NCBI RefSeq assembly: GCF_009789225.1
Contig: NZ_WSTA01000014.1
Span: 1-56,412 of the forward strand
DNA from: Agromyces seonyuensis
Lineage (GTDB): Bacteria > Actinomycetota > Actinomycetes > Actinomycetales > Microbacteriaceae
Direction of reading: 5' to 3'
Length of the DNA stretch: 56,412 bases
Under the pieces are notes generated by a model. That model ran no database searches and had not been told where the DNA came from. It worked only from the letters and a program-made list of their open reading frames with translations. How positions within the stretch are numbered: position 1 is the stretch's first letter; every line of letters begins with the position of its first letter. The position numbers and the translations under genes are program-made. This document shows positions 9,745-18,768 of this stretch, one piece after another.

Positions 9745-10839
9745 ATGCGAGAGCTGTATCCGGAGATCGAGCCGTTGGAGACGGGAATGCTCGACGTGGG
9801 GGACGGACAGCACATCTACTGGGAAGTGTCCGGCAACCGCGAGGGCAAGCCCGTCGTCTTCCTGCACGGCGGCCCCGGGGCGGGCACGAGCCCGGCCCAC
9901 CGTCGGCTGTTCGACCCCGAGCGGTATCGGATCGTGCTCTTCGACCAGCGCGGGTGCGGCCTCAGCATCCCGCACGCGAGCGAGCCCGAAGCCGACCTCT
10001 CGAGCAACACGACGTGGCACCTCATCGCCGACCTCGAGCGGCTGCGCGCGCACCTCGGCATCCACCGATGGCAGGTCTTCGGCGGGTCGTGGGGCTCCGC
10101 GCTCGCCCTCGCGTACGCCGAGACGCATCCCGAGCGGGTGACCGAGCTCGTGCTCCGCGGCATCTTCACGCTGCGCCGGGCCGAGCTCGATTGGTTCTAC
10201 GAGGGCGGAGCCTCGGCGATCTACCCGGATCTCTGGGAGGACTTCCTCGATCCGATCCCGTACGGCGACCGCGCCCACCTCATCGAGGCGTACGGGCGGC
10301 TGCTCGACGACCCGAACCCGTCGGTGCACCAGCCCGCGGCGATCGCGTGGTCGCGCTGGGAGTCCTCGACGATCACCCTGCTGCCGCAGGCCGAGACGAT
10401 CGCGCGGTTCACCTCGCCGGAGTACGCGACGGCGTTCGCCCGCATCGAGAACCACTACTTCCGGCACGGCGGCTGGTGGGACGAGGGGCAGCTCATCCGC
10501 GATGCGGATCGCCTGCGCGCGATCCCGGCGGTGATCGTGCAGGGGCGCTACGACCTCTGCACGCCGATGATGACGGCCTGGGACCTGCACACCGCCTGGC
10601 CCGAAGCCCAGTTCATCGCCGTGCCCGACGCCGGGCACGCGTTCGACGAGCCGGGCATCCTCGATGCGCTCATCACGGCCACGGATCGGTTCGCGGAGTT
10701 CGGTCCGGACCCCGCCGACGCGGGCGGTCCGAAGGCCGCCGGCCCGGCGACGGTCGCGCCGGCGCCGGATTCACGGCATGATCAGGGAACCCCGTCGGTC
10801 GAGGCCGACGGTGCGGACGGCACGTCGGAGCAGGCGTGA
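9745..10839 (+). CDS. pip: Prolyl aminopeptidase (alpha/beta hydrolase, S33)
   Basis: A cytoplasmic serine peptidase that releases N-terminal proline from peptides. Visible: the oxyanion-hole motif HGGPGAG near residue 52, FDQRGCGLS near 74, the nucleophile elbow GGSWGSALALAYA (Ser about 117), the family segment YEGGASAIYPDLWEDFLDPI, and VQGRYDLCTPMMTAWDL plus DAGHAFDEPG holding the catalytic Asp and His. The family is usually about 315-320 residues. This protein has 364, because of a roughly 45-residue Ala/Pro/Asp-rich low-complexity tail after the catalytic His. The ATG is chosen from the 6-nt spacing to TAGCGT. Confidence 0.93.
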   Translation: MRELYPEIEPLETGMLDVGDGQHIYWEVSGNREGKPVVFLHGGPGAGTSPAHRRLFDPERYRIVLFDQRGCGLSIPHASEPEADLSSNTTWHLIADLERLRAHLGIHRWQVFGGSWGSALALAYAETHPERVTELVLRGIFTLRRAELDWFYEGGASAIYPDLWEDFLDPIPYGDRAHLIEAYGRLLDDPNPSVHQPAAIAWSRWESSTITLLPQAETIARFTSPEYATAFARIENHYFRHGGWWDEGQLIRDADRLRAIPAVIVQGRYDLCTPMMTAWDLHTAWPEAQFIAVPDAGHAFDEPGILDALITATDRFAEFGPDPADAGGPKAAGPATVAPAPDSRHDQGTPSVEADGADGTSEQA

Positions 10840-11033
10840 CGACCGGGAACAGCGCGGTGCCCGTTCGCCGGCGGGTGTCGCAGCTCCCCGGAACGATCGG
10901 GTCGCTCCGGAGCAGCAGCGGGGCGGCCCGATCGCCGGGGGTCGGCTGACGGGAAGCGATTCGGCCTGACGGCTCGGCGGCTCGGCATTCCAGCCGCAGG
11001 CGTCGCGGGCCGGACGGCTCGGATCCGGGCGGC

Positions 11034-11750
11034 TCAGGCCTGCACGCCGGCGGGGCGGCTCGCCTCCTCGCCGATGATCGCGCCGAGTTCCGCGGGCCGG
11101 GTGAACTGCGGCCAGTGCCCCGTGGGCAGGTCGCGGTAGGCGACGTCGCGGAGGTTCGCGAGCTCGGCCGTGAACGGCACGCCCGCCTCGAGCCACTCGA
11201 GCAGCTGCGACGTCGGGAACTCGCACGCGATCACCGTCGCCGGCACGTCGAACCGGCGCGCGTCGCGCAGCACGAGCGGGTCGATCGCGACATGCAGCGG
11301 CTCGGGGATCGCACGGGCGGCGAACTCGGCGCGGAGGCCCTCGTCGAGGTCGACGAGGTCGTCGTCGAGGAAGAGCGACCAGTCGGGCAGCGGCACCGCG
11401 TCGCCGACGACCGGCAGTTCGTCGTTGATGACGCCGCCGTCGACGAGCGGACCGGAGTCGACGAAGATCAGCCGGGCGACGCGGTCGGGCCGGGCATCGG
11501 CGACGCCCTGGGCGATCGGTCCGCCGCCGGAGTGGCCGACGAGCACGACCGGGACGTCGAAGCCGTCGACGAGGTCGACGATCGACGCGATCGTCGACGC
11601 GAGCGTGACCCCGCTGCGGTCGGCGTCGACCGACTCGAGCCCGGGTCGCGTCACGGGGTGCGCGCGATGCCCGGCTGCCTCGATCGCGGGCACGACCGCG
11701 CTCCACGAGTCGCCGTCGAGCCAGAAGCCGGGGATGAGGATGACGTCCAT
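11034..11750 (-). CDS. Alpha/beta hydrolase
   Basis: A 238-residue single-domain alpha/beta hydrolase. It begins directly with the first beta strand (MDVILIPGFWLDGDSW, an oxyanion-hole-type turn). The nucleophile elbow is LVGHSGGGPIAQ (Ser about 93), an acidic residue follows in the later strand region, and the catalytic His lies in LPTGHWPQFTRPAELG near the C-terminus. It resembles small esterase or haloperoxidase-like hydrolases; the substrate is unknown. It faces the prolyl aminopeptidase gene across a 194-bp gap. The start has no Shine-Dalgarno but has TAGCTT 6 nt upstream. Confidence 0.85.
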   Translation of the reverse strand: MDVILIPGFWLDGDSWSAVVPAIEAAGHRAHPVTRPGLESVDADRSGVTLASTIASIVDLVDGFDVPVVLVGHSGGGPIAQGVADARPDRVARLIFVDSGPLVDGGVINDELPVVGDAVPLPDWSLFLDDDLVDLDEGLRAEFAARAIPEPLHVAIDPLVLRDARRFDVPATVIACEFPTSQLLEWLEAGVPFTAELANLRDVAYRDLPTGHWPQFTRPAELGAIIGEEASRPAGVQA

Positions 11751-11756
11751 GCGGCG

Positions 11757-11762
11757 AAGCTA
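11757..11762 (-). promoter_or_regulatory. -10 hexamer TAGCTT of alpha/beta hydrolase gene
   Basis: On the minus strand TAGCTT is followed by CGCCGC and then ATG (11750): again a 6-nt spacer without a ribosome-binding site. Confidence 0.5.
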
Positions 11763-11817
11763 GCGGGGAGCGCCGACATCGCCGCGGGTGCGGCGCCGGT
11801 CCACGCCCGGCGGGTCC

Positions 11818-12774
11818 TCAGAGCGGGTCGGCGATCGCGGTCCGCTCGGCCTCGCTCGGACGCGGCGGTCGCGAGGAGGCGGCCAGGGCGAGCACGACGA
11901 GGCCCGCGGCGATCGTCGCGAGGCCCGCCCACTCGAGCGCCGTGAGCTGCTCGTGCAGCAGGAGGAGGCCGAGGAGCGAGGCGGTGAGCGGCTCCGAGAG
12001 GGTGAGCGTGGAGACGGTCGCGGGAGCGAGTCCCTTGAGCCCGGCGCCGAACAGCACGTACGCGAGCGTCGTTGTGACGAGCCCGAGCCAGAGGGCGACG
12101 GTGAGGCCGTCGGGGGTCGCCAGCCACGAGGCATCCGTCGCGAGGAGGATCGGGAGCGAGCCCGCCGCGGCGAGGCCGAACATGCCGCCCATCGCGCCGT
12201 TCGGGCTCCAGCCGCGCTCGATGAGCTCCTTGCTCGCGATCGTGTAGACGGCGTACGAGGCGCCCGCGCCGAGCGAGGCGAGGATGCCGAGCGGGTCGCC
12301 GCCCGCGCTGCTGCCGCCCGCGGCGGCGAGCATCCCGACCCCGAGCGTCGCGACGACGGTGGCGATCGCCCACGCCCCGCCGGGCCGCCGGCCGGCGACC
12401 GCCCAGTCGAGCAGGCCGGTGATGACGGGCGCGGAACCGAGCGCGATGACCGTGCCGATCGCGACGCCGTTGATCGAGGTGCCGGCGAAGAACGTCGGCT
12501 GGTAGGCGATGACGCCGGCGGCGCCGGCGACGAGCAGGAGCCACGTCGGCAACGCCCGGAGGCGGTGCGCCGGGCGGCCGACCCCCGGTGCCGCCTCGCC
12601 GCGGCCGCGACGACGGGCGAGGCCGATGCCGGCGATCGCCGCGAGCGCCGCACCGCCGATGAGGATGCGCGCGGCGCCGATCGAGATCGCTCCGGCATCG
12701 GGTCCGAGGGCCTGGGCGGTGCCCGTGGTGCCGAAGCAGACGGCGGCGAGGAGCACGGCGAGGATCGAGCGCAT
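11818..12774 (-). CDS. EamA/DMT-family transporter (RhaT-like)
   Basis: A 318-residue integral membrane protein with ten hydrophobic helices arranged as two EamA repeats of five. The first opens with ILAVLLAAVCFGTTGTAQAL. The second opens with LGAGASYAVYTIASKELIE and includes the conserved end segment LSEPLTASLLGLLLLHEQLT. Drug/metabolite transporters of this type export amino acids, nucleosides or metabolites; the substrate is not readable. I chose the ATG at 12774; an in-frame TTG at 12792 adds six residues. It is divergent from the P-type ATPase gene. Confidence 0.88.
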   Translation of the reverse strand: MRSILAVLLAAVCFGTTGTAQALGPDAGAISIGAARILIGGAALAAIAGIGLARRRGRGEAAPGVGRPAHRLRALPTWLLLVAGAAGVIAYQPTFFAGTSINGVAIGTVIALGSAPVITGLLDWAVAGRRPGGAWAIATVVATLGVGMLAAAGGSSAGGDPLGILASLGAGASYAVYTIASKELIERGWSPNGAMGGMFGLAAAGSLPILLATDASWLATPDGLTVALWLGLVTTTLAYVLFGAGLKGLAPATVSTLTLSEPLTASLLGLLLLHEQLTALEWAGLATIAAGLVVLALAASSRPPRPSEAERTAIADPL

Positions 12775-12921
12775 GCGCACATCGTTACACAATCTGCACC
12801 CCGTCCGTCACTCCGTGACGGACGGCCGCCGCCGTCCGCCGACCCTCGACCGGACGGACGGTCGCATGACAGACTCGGGATCCGAATGCTCCGGGGGGTC
12901 GGAGCGGAACGTGGGGGACCG

Positions 12922-15387
12922 ATGGCCGATCGCCTGGCTGAACGCCGAGCGACCGAAGCGCCCGATCCGATCGTGCCGTCGCGGGACGGCCTCGACGACG
13001 CCCAGGTCGCCGAGCGCGTGCGACTCGGACTCGTCAACCGCGTCGACGACGCCTCCAGCCGCAGCTTCGGTTCGATCCTGCGGGCGAACGTGCTCACGCT
13101 CTTCAACGGCATCGTGCTCGGCGCGTTCGGGCTGCTGCTCGTGCTCGGCCACTGGCAGGACGCGCTGTTCGGCTTCGCCGCCATCTCGAACGCGATCATC
13201 GGCGTCGTGCAGGAGTACCACGCGAAGCGCCAGCTCGATCGGCTCGCCCTCATGCACGCGCCGAAGGCGCGGGTGCGCCGGGGCGGCAGACTGCTCGAGC
13301 TCGCCACCGCCGACGTCGTACGCGACGACCGGCTCGTGCTGCGCGCCGGCGACCAGGTCACGGCGGACGGCGTCGTGCTGGAGTGCGTGCGGCTCGAGGC
13401 CGACGAGTCGCTGCTGACGGGGGAGTCCGACCCGGTCGCCAAGCACGTCGGCGACGGGGTGCTGTCGGGCTCGATCATCGTCGGCGGCGAAGCCGAGATC
13501 GTCGTGACGGCCGTCGGCGCCGACGCCTTCGCGAGCAAGCTGTCGGCCGAGGCCAAGCGCTTCTCGCTCGTCTCGAGCGAGCTGCGCAACTCGATCAACC
13601 GGATCCTCAAGTGGATCACCTGGATGATCTTCCCGATCATGCTGCTCGTCATCAACTCGAACATGCAGGCCGCCGGCGGCTGGGTCGAGGCGATCGAATC
13701 CGGGGCGTGGAACTCCGCGGCCGTCGCCTCGATCGCCGCCGTCATCGCGATGATCCCGCTCGGGCTCGTGCTCATGACGAGCATCGCCTTCGCCGTCGGC
13801 GCCATCAAGCTCGGCAGCCACAACGTGCTCGTGCAGGAGCTCGCCGGGGTCGAAGGCCTCGCGCGCGTCGACCTCATCTGCCTCGACAAGACGGGCACCA
13901 TCACGACGGGCGAGATCGTCTTCGACGCCGCGCACCCCGTCGGCGAACCGCCCGCCGGCTGGGAGGCCGTGCTCGCCAGGCTCGGCGCCGACCCCGCCGC
14001 GAACAACACGGCGAAGAGCCTCGCGACGCGATTCACGGATGCCTCGGGGCTCGAGCCTCTCGCCGAGATCGAGTTCTCCTCGGCCCGCAAGTGGTCGGCG
14101 CTCACCTTCGGCTCCGGCTCCGCCGCGCCCGGCACCTGGGTGCTCGGCGCGGCCGAGTACGTGCTCGCGCTCGCCGAGGACGGTCGGCCCGGCGGCGACC
14201 CGGCACTCGCGGAACTGGGCGAGCGCGCCCAGGCCCTCGCGGCATCCGGCCTGCGGACCCTGCTGCTCTCACGGTCGGCAGAGGTCCTCGACGCGGCGGC
14301 CGTGCGCGACGCCCGGCTCCCCGGCGGCGTCGAACCCGTCGCCCTGCTCACGTTGAAGGAGCAGGTGCGCGACGACGCCGCCGAGACCCTCCGCTACTTC
14401 GCCGCCGAAGGCGTCGCGGTGCGCATCATCTCGGGCGACAACCCCGCGACCGTCGCCGCGGTGGCCCGCGAGGTCGGCCTCGAGGCGGGCGACGGCGTGG
14501 ATGCGCGCGACCTGCCCGACGAGCTCTTCGCGCTCGGCGGCATCCTCGAGGAGCAGCTCGTCTTCGGGCGCGTCTCGCCGACGCAGAAGCGCTCGATGGT
14601 GCACGCGCTCCAGGCCCGCGGGCGCACCGTCGCGATGACGGGCGACGGCGTCAACGACGCGCTCGCGATCAAGGACGCCGACATCGGCATCGCCATGGAG
14701 TCCGGCTCCGACGCGACGAAGGCCGTCGCCCGGCTCGTGCTGCTCGACTCGAAGTTCTCGCACCTGCCCGCGGTCGTGGCCGAAGGACGGCGGGTCATCG
14801 CGAACATCGAGCGGGTCTCGATGCTCTTCCTCTCGAAGACGTCCTACGCGATCACGATGGGCATCGTCTTCGGCCTCCTGCTCTGGCCGTTCCCGTTCCT
14901 GCCCCGCCAGCTCTCGATCACCGACGGCCTCACGATCGGCCTGCCCGCGTTCCTGCTCGCGCTGCTGCCGAACTCGCGTCGCTACGTGCCGGGATTCCTC
15001 AAGCGCTCGCTGTCCTTCGCCATCCCGGCCGGGCTCGTCGTCGCCACCGGGATCGTCGTCGCCTCCGGGCGGGCCCGAGCCGCGGGGGAGAGCGAGGACA
15101 TCGTGCGCTCGCTCTGCGTCGTCCTCCTCAGCATCCTCGGCCTCTGGATCCTCGTCGTGCTCTCGCGGCCCTTCAGCTGGGTGAAGGCCGGGGTCGTCGC
15201 GCTCATGGTGCTCGGCCTCGTCGCCGTCTACACGGTGCCCGCGCTCGTCTGGTTCTTCGAGCTCGTCGCCCTCACCCCGCGCGACTTCCTCGACCTCGCG
15301 GTCATCGCACCCATCGGCATCCTGCTGATCGAGCTCATCGCCCTCTGGCATCGTCGCCGCTTCGGCGTGCGCGGCACGAGCACCTGA
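12922..15387 (+). CDS. Cation-translocating P-type ATPase (CtpE-like)
   Basis: An 821-residue P-type ATPase that pumps a cation across the cytoplasmic membrane. Visible: the actuator motif LTGES (near residue 168), the phosphorylation motif DKTGTITTGE with Asp322, the P-domain hinge TGDGVNDALAIKDADIGIAM, membrane helices before the actuator domain and between it and the P domain, and a C-terminal membrane bundle including LPRQLSITDGLTIGLPAFLL. The DKTGTITTGE variant and compact length match the mycobacterial CtpE group, a proposed calcium transporter; the ion is inferred from family only. The ATG at 12922 follows GGGGGA. Confidence 0.88.
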   Translation: MADRLAERRATEAPDPIVPSRDGLDDAQVAERVRLGLVNRVDDASSRSFGSILRANVLTLFNGIVLGAFGLLLVLGHWQDALFGFAAISNAIIGVVQEYHAKRQLDRLALMHAPKARVRRGGRLLELATADVVRDDRLVLRAGDQVTADGVVLECVRLEADESLLTGESDPVAKHVGDGVLSGSIIVGGEAEIVVTAVGADAFASKLSAEAKRFSLVSSELRNSINRILKWITWMIFPIMLLVINSNMQAAGGWVEAIESGAWNSAAVASIAAVIAMIPLGLVLMTSIAFAVGAIKLGSHNVLVQELAGVEGLARVDLICLDKTGTITTGEIVFDAAHPVGEPPAGWEAVLARLGADPAANNTAKSLATRFTDASGLEPLAEIEFSSARKWSALTFGSGSAAPGTWVLGAAEYVLALAEDGRPGGDPALAELGERAQALAASGLRTLLLSRSAEVLDAAAVRDARLPGGVEPVALLTLKEQVRDDAAETLRYFAAEGVAVRIISGDNPATVAAVAREVGLEAGDGVDARDLPDELFALGGILEEQLVFGRVSPTQKRSMVHALQARGRTVAMTGDGVNDALAIKDADIGIAMESGSDATKAVARLVLLDSKFSHLPAVVAEGRRVIANIERVSMLFLSKTSYAITMGIVFGLLLWPFPFLPRQLSITDGLTIGLPAFLLALLPNSRRYVPGFLKRSLSFAIPAGLVVATGIVVASGRARAAGESEDIVRSLCVVLLSILGLWILVVLSRPFSWVKAGVVALMVLGLVAVYTVPALVWFFELVALTPRDFLDLAVIAPIGILLIELIALWHRRRFGVRGTST

Positions 15388-15524
15388 ACCGAGGATGCCT
15401 CGGAGCCGCGTCCCTCGGTGCGGCGGAACGCCCGGCCGTGCGCGCCGGCCCTGCCGGAGGCGGCAGAATAGGCGCGGCCCGAAACCCCCACGGGCACCCC
15501 GACGCCCGAGGAAGGGAGACGCGT

Positions 15525-16568
15525 TTGCGCGCCGTGCTGTTCGAGGAGTTCGGGGCCGCGCCCCGCGTCACCGACGTGCCGAAGCCCGCCTGCCCGCCCC
15601 GCGGCGCCCTCGTGCGCGTGCGGGCGACCGGGCTCTGCCGCTCCGACTGGCACGCTTGGAGCGGCCACGACGACTCGGTGCGGCTGCCGCACGTGCCCGG
15701 CCACGAATTCGCGGGCGACCTCGTCGAGCTCGGCTCCGAGGTGCCGGAGGACGCCGGCTGGAGCGTCGGCGACCGGGTCACCGCCCCCTTCATCTACGCG
15801 TGCGGCCGCTGCGACGAGTGCGCCGCCGGCGACAGCCAGGTGTGCCGCAACCAGCGCCAGCCCGGCTTCACCCAGTGGGGCTCCTTCGCCGAGTACGTCG
15901 TCGTCGAGGAGGCCTCCCGCAACCTCCTGCGCCTGCCGGAGGGGCTCGACTACGTCGAAGCGGCCTCCCTCGGCTGCCGCTTCGCCACCGCGTACCGCGC
16001 GATCGTCACTCGCGGCCGCCTCGAGACCGGCGAGCGCATCGCCGTGCACGGCTGCGGCGGCGTCGGCCTCTCGGCCGTCATGATCGCCGTCGCCGCGGGC
16101 GTCGAGGTCTACGCCGTCGACGTCAGCGACGCCGCGCTCGCCGCGGCCGCCGCCCTCGGCGCGATCCCGATCGCCGGCGGCGAGGGCGCGGCCGAACGGG
16201 TGCGCGAGGCGTCCGGCGGCGGGGTCGAGCTCTCGGTCGACGCCTTCGGCAGCCCGCAGACGGCCGTCGCGTCCCTGCGCAGCCTCAAGCCGAAGGGGCG
16301 CCACGTGCAGATCGGCCTGCTGCTCGGCGACCAGGCATCCGCGGCCCTGCCGATGGACGAGGTCATCGCGCGCGAGCTCGAGGTGCTCGGCTCCCACGGC
16401 ATGTCGACGGGCGAGTACCCCGTGCTGCTCGGCGCCGTCGCCGACGAGGCGTTCCGCCCGATCGAGCTCGTCGGCCGCACCATCGGCCTCGACGACGTGC
16501 CCGACGCGCTCGCGGCGATGGGCACGCCCGGCGCCTCGGGCTCGGGGATGACGGTCGTCGCGCTCTAG
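15525..16568 (+). CDS. Zinc-dependent alcohol dehydrogenase (MDR family)
   Basis: A 347-residue medium-chain dehydrogenase/reductase. Catalytic-zinc residues are visible in GLCRSDWHAW (Cys about 37) and PGHEFAGD (His about 58). The structural-zinc four-Cys loop is CGRCDECAAGDSQVC, and the NAD(P) Rossmann motif is GCGGVGLSAVMIA near residue 175. The start is TTG at 15525: GAAGGGAG lies 7-14 nt upstream, and the protein then begins MRAVLFEEFG, as is normal for the family. The substrate is unknown. A hairpin follows at 16592-16617. Confidence 0.88.
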   Translation: MRAVLFEEFGAAPRVTDVPKPACPPRGALVRVRATGLCRSDWHAWSGHDDSVRLPHVPGHEFAGDLVELGSEVPEDAGWSVGDRVTAPFIYACGRCDECAAGDSQVCRNQRQPGFTQWGSFAEYVVVEEASRNLLRLPEGLDYVEAASLGCRFATAYRAIVTRGRLETGERIAVHGCGGVGLSAVMIAVAAGVEVYAVDVSDAALAAAAALGAIPIAGGEGAAERVREASGGGVELSVDAFGSPQTAVASLRSLKPKGRHVQIGLLLGDQASAALPMDEVIARELEVLGSHGMSTGEYPVLLGAVADEAFRPIELVGRTIGLDDVPDALAAMGTPGASGSGMTVVAL

Positions 16569-16591
16569 CGACCGCGGCGGTTCTTGCCGGG

Positions 16592-16617
16592 GGCGGAAGA
16601 CCTCGCCGTCTTCTGCC
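16592..16617 (+). terminator. Hairpin after alcohol dehydrogenase gene
   Basis: GGCGGAAGAC (16592-16601) pairs with GTCTTCTGCC (16608-16617) through ten pairs including one G-U, with a 6-nt loop. It lies 24 bases after the stop. Confidence 0.5.
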
Positions 16618-16693
16618 GACGGCGGCCCCGGGTCCAACCCGATCGCTCGATAGCCTGGGCGGACCCGCACCGCCGTCCCGAAGGGCTTCCCGC

Positions 16694-17164
16694 ATGAGCG
16701 CCACCGCCACCGCCGACCTGTACGACGAGCGCCGCGAGGCGGTGCAGACGACCCCGTTGCAGTTCATCTCGGTCGGCGGGCACGTCCGCTTCGACGGCCC
16801 GATCCGCACGGTGGCCTGCTTCGAGGACAACGCGCTGCTCAAGGCGACGCTCGGCACCCCGGGCGGGGGCGCCGTGCTCGTCGTCGACGGCGGCGGCTCG
16901 CTCGGCACGGCCCTCGTGGGCGACATCATCGGCGGCCTGGCCGTCGAGAACGGCTGGGCGGGAATCGTCGTGCACGGCGCGATCCGCGACCGCGTCGCGC
17001 TCGGCGGGCTGTCCATCGGCATCCTCGCGCTCGGCACGAACCCGCGCGGCGGGGCGAAGTCGGGCGAGGGCGAGCTCGACGCGACGCTCGAGTTCGGCGA
17101 CGTCGTCTTCCGCCCCGGCGCGCACCTCTGGGCCGACGAGGACGGCATCCTCGTCGAGCGCTGA
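16694..17164 (+). CDS. RraA-family protein
   Basis: A 156-residue protein of the RraA/menG-like fold. Family members either bind RNase E and modulate its activity, or act as class II 4-hydroxy-4-methyl-2-oxoglutarate aldolases. Visible: the N-terminal DLYDERREAVQTTPLQF, the glycine-rich VLVVDGGGSLGTALVGDI, VVHGAIRDRVALGGLSIGI with the conserved Arg-Asp pair, and VVFRPGAHLWADEDGILVE at the C-terminus. The length equals RraA proper. Which activity applies cannot be decided from the sequence. The ATG has AAGGG 9 nt upstream, and TAGCCT at 16651-16656 could be the -10, giving a short leader. Confidence 0.85.
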   Translation: MSATATADLYDERREAVQTTPLQFISVGGHVRFDGPIRTVACFEDNALLKATLGTPGGGAVLVVDGGGSLGTALVGDIIGGLAVENGWAGIVVHGAIRDRVALGGLSIGILALGTNPRGGAKSGEGELDATLEFGDVVFRPGAHLWADEDGILVER

Positions 17165-17218
17165 CCCCTGTGCGCGGTCGGGCCCCGACGGCCGTCCGCG
17201 GCCGTCCGCCGTGGTCGC

Positions 17219-17224
17219 TAGCGT
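17219..17224 (+). promoter_or_regulatory. -10 hexamer TAGCGT of metallopeptidase gene
   Basis: TAGCGT, then GAGCGC, then ATG (17231): the same hexamer and 6-nt spacing as before the prolyl aminopeptidase gene. Confidence 0.5.
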
Positions 17225-17230
17225 GAGCGC

Positions 17231-18130
17231 ATGACCTTCGACCCGAACGCCGACATCTCCGGCGGGCGCGCGTCCAAACGCGGGCGCAACATCGGCATCG
17301 GTGCGGGCGTCGGCGGCCTCGGCGTCCTCGCGATCATCCTGCTCGGCTCGTTCCTCGGCGTCGACCTCTCGGGCATCGCGGGCGGGATCGGCATCGGGCC
17401 CGGCGGGTCGAGCGAGTCCGTGACGTCCGACGAATCGCTCGAGCGCTGCCGGACGGGCGCCGACGCGAACGCCGACGTGACGTGCCGCATGGTCGGCGCG
17501 TCCGCGGCGCTCGAGACGTACTGGGCCGAGGCGGCTCCGGCGATCGGCGTCGGCTACCGCCCGCCCGCCGATCTCGTCATGTTCGACGGCGCGACGAGCA
17601 CGGGCTGCGGGTCGGCGACGAGCGCGACCGGGCCGTTCTACTGCCCGAGCGACGAGACGATCTCCCTCGACACCGCCTTCTACGACGACCTGCGCACGCA
17701 GTACGGCGCGAGCGGCGGGCCGCTCGCCGAGCTCTACGTCGTCGCCCACGAGTGGGGCCACCACGTCCAGCAACTCGCGGGCATCCTCGCCGCCTCGCAG
17801 GACGGGCGCACCGGGGCCGATTCGAACTCCGTGCGCACCGAGCTCCAGGCAGACTGCTTCGCCGGTGCCTGGGCGGGAGCCGCCGCGACGACCCTCGACG
17901 ACTCGGGCACGCCCTACCTCGAGCCGCTCACCGAGGCCGACGTCGCCGACGCCCTGAGCGCCGCGGCCGCAGTGGGCGACGACCGCATCCAGGAGCGCGC
18001 CCAGGGCCAGGCCGACCCGCACACCTTCACCCACGGCACGGCCGAACAGCGGCAGCGCTGGTTCGAGACCGGCTACGAGCAGGGCGCGGGCTCGTGCGAC
18101 ACGTTCGCCGTGTCGGGAGCCGAGCTGTGA
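17231..18130 (+). CDS. Neutral zinc metallopeptidase (YpfJ family), membrane anchored
   Basis: A 299-residue protein with one N-terminal membrane helix (about residues 17-42, VGGLGVLAIILLGSFLGV). A peptidase domain follows, with the zinc motif HEWGHHVQQLAG (HExxH) near residue 175 and the downstream segment TELQADCFAGAWAG carrying the third metal ligand region. The predicted topology puts the catalytic domain outside. YpfJ-type proteins are predicted neutral zinc metallopeptidases of unknown substrate. The start codon lies 6 nt after TAGCGT. The stop overlaps the GTG of the GNAT gene, so the two are probably co-translated. Confidence 0.88.
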   Translation: MTFDPNADISGGRASKRGRNIGIGAGVGGLGVLAIILLGSFLGVDLSGIAGGIGIGPGGSSESVTSDESLERCRTGADANADVTCRMVGASAALETYWAEAAPAIGVGYRPPADLVMFDGATSTGCGSATSATGPFYCPSDETISLDTAFYDDLRTQYGASGGPLAELYVVAHEWGHHVQQLAGILAASQDGRTGADSNSVRTELQADCFAGAWAGAAATTLDDSGTPYLEPLTEADVADALSAAAAVGDDRIQERAQGQADPHTFTHGTAEQRQRWFETGYEQGAGSCDTFAVSGAEL

Positions 18131-18762
18131 CCCCGCCGGCCGCAGTGCGGCCGCCCGTGGATGCCGCCGCTCTCCGGTTCGTGCCCGCGAACGAGGCGAC
18201 GGCCGCCGACCTGCAGGCCGTCTTCGGCGAACGCGGCGACGCCGCCGGCTGCCAGTGCCAGTGGTACCGGATGCCCGTCACGGCGTTCCACGACACCCCG
18301 CGGGAGGTGCTCGCCGAACGGCTCGCCGAGCAGTCGCACTGCGGCGAGCCGCACGCCGACTCGACCACGGGCTTCCTCGCGTTCGAGGGCGACGATCCCA
18401 TCGGCTGGTGCGCCGTCGCACCGCGCACCGACACCGTGCGGCTCGCCACCATGCGGGTGCCGTGGGTCGGCCGTCCCGACGAAGACCGCAGCGCCGAGGA
18501 CGTCTGGGCTGTCACGTGCTTCACGGTGCGGGTCGGCCACCGCGGTCGCGGGGTGGCGCAGGCGCTCGCCGTGGCGGCCGTCGAGTTCGCCCGCGAGCGG
18601 GGGGCCGCCGCCGTCGAGGGCTATCCGATCGTCACCCGCCCGGGCAAACGGGCGGCCGCGGGCGAACTGTTCGTCGGCGACCGCGACTGGTTCGCCCAGG
18701 CGGGCTTCGTCGAGGTCGCGCGGCCGAGCGAGCGCCGCGCGGTCATGCGCGTCGACTTCTGA
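18127..18762 (+). CDS. GNAT-family N-acetyltransferase
   Basis: A 211-residue GCN5-related acetyltransferase. The acetyl-CoA binding motif is in VRVGHRGRGVAQALAVAAVEFARERG (R/Q-x-x-G-x-G/A type), preceded by the beta-strand segment VWAVTCFT. The N-terminal region contains CQCQWYRMP, typical of a subgroup of uncharacterised GNAT proteins with a Cys-Trp-Cys-like signature. The GTG start at 18127 overlaps the metallopeptidase stop as GTGA, so translational coupling is expected. The substrate is unknown. Confidence 0.85.
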   Translation: MTPPAAVRPPVDAAALRFVPANEATAADLQAVFGERGDAAGCQCQWYRMPVTAFHDTPREVLAERLAEQSHCGEPHADSTTGFLAFEGDDPIGWCAVAPRTDTVRLATMRVPWVGRPDEDRSAEDVWAVTCFTVRVGHRGRGVAQALAVAAVEFARERGAAAVEGYPIVTRPGKRAAAGELFVGDRDWFAQAGFVEVARPSERRAVMRVDF

Positions 18763-18768
18763 CGCGGC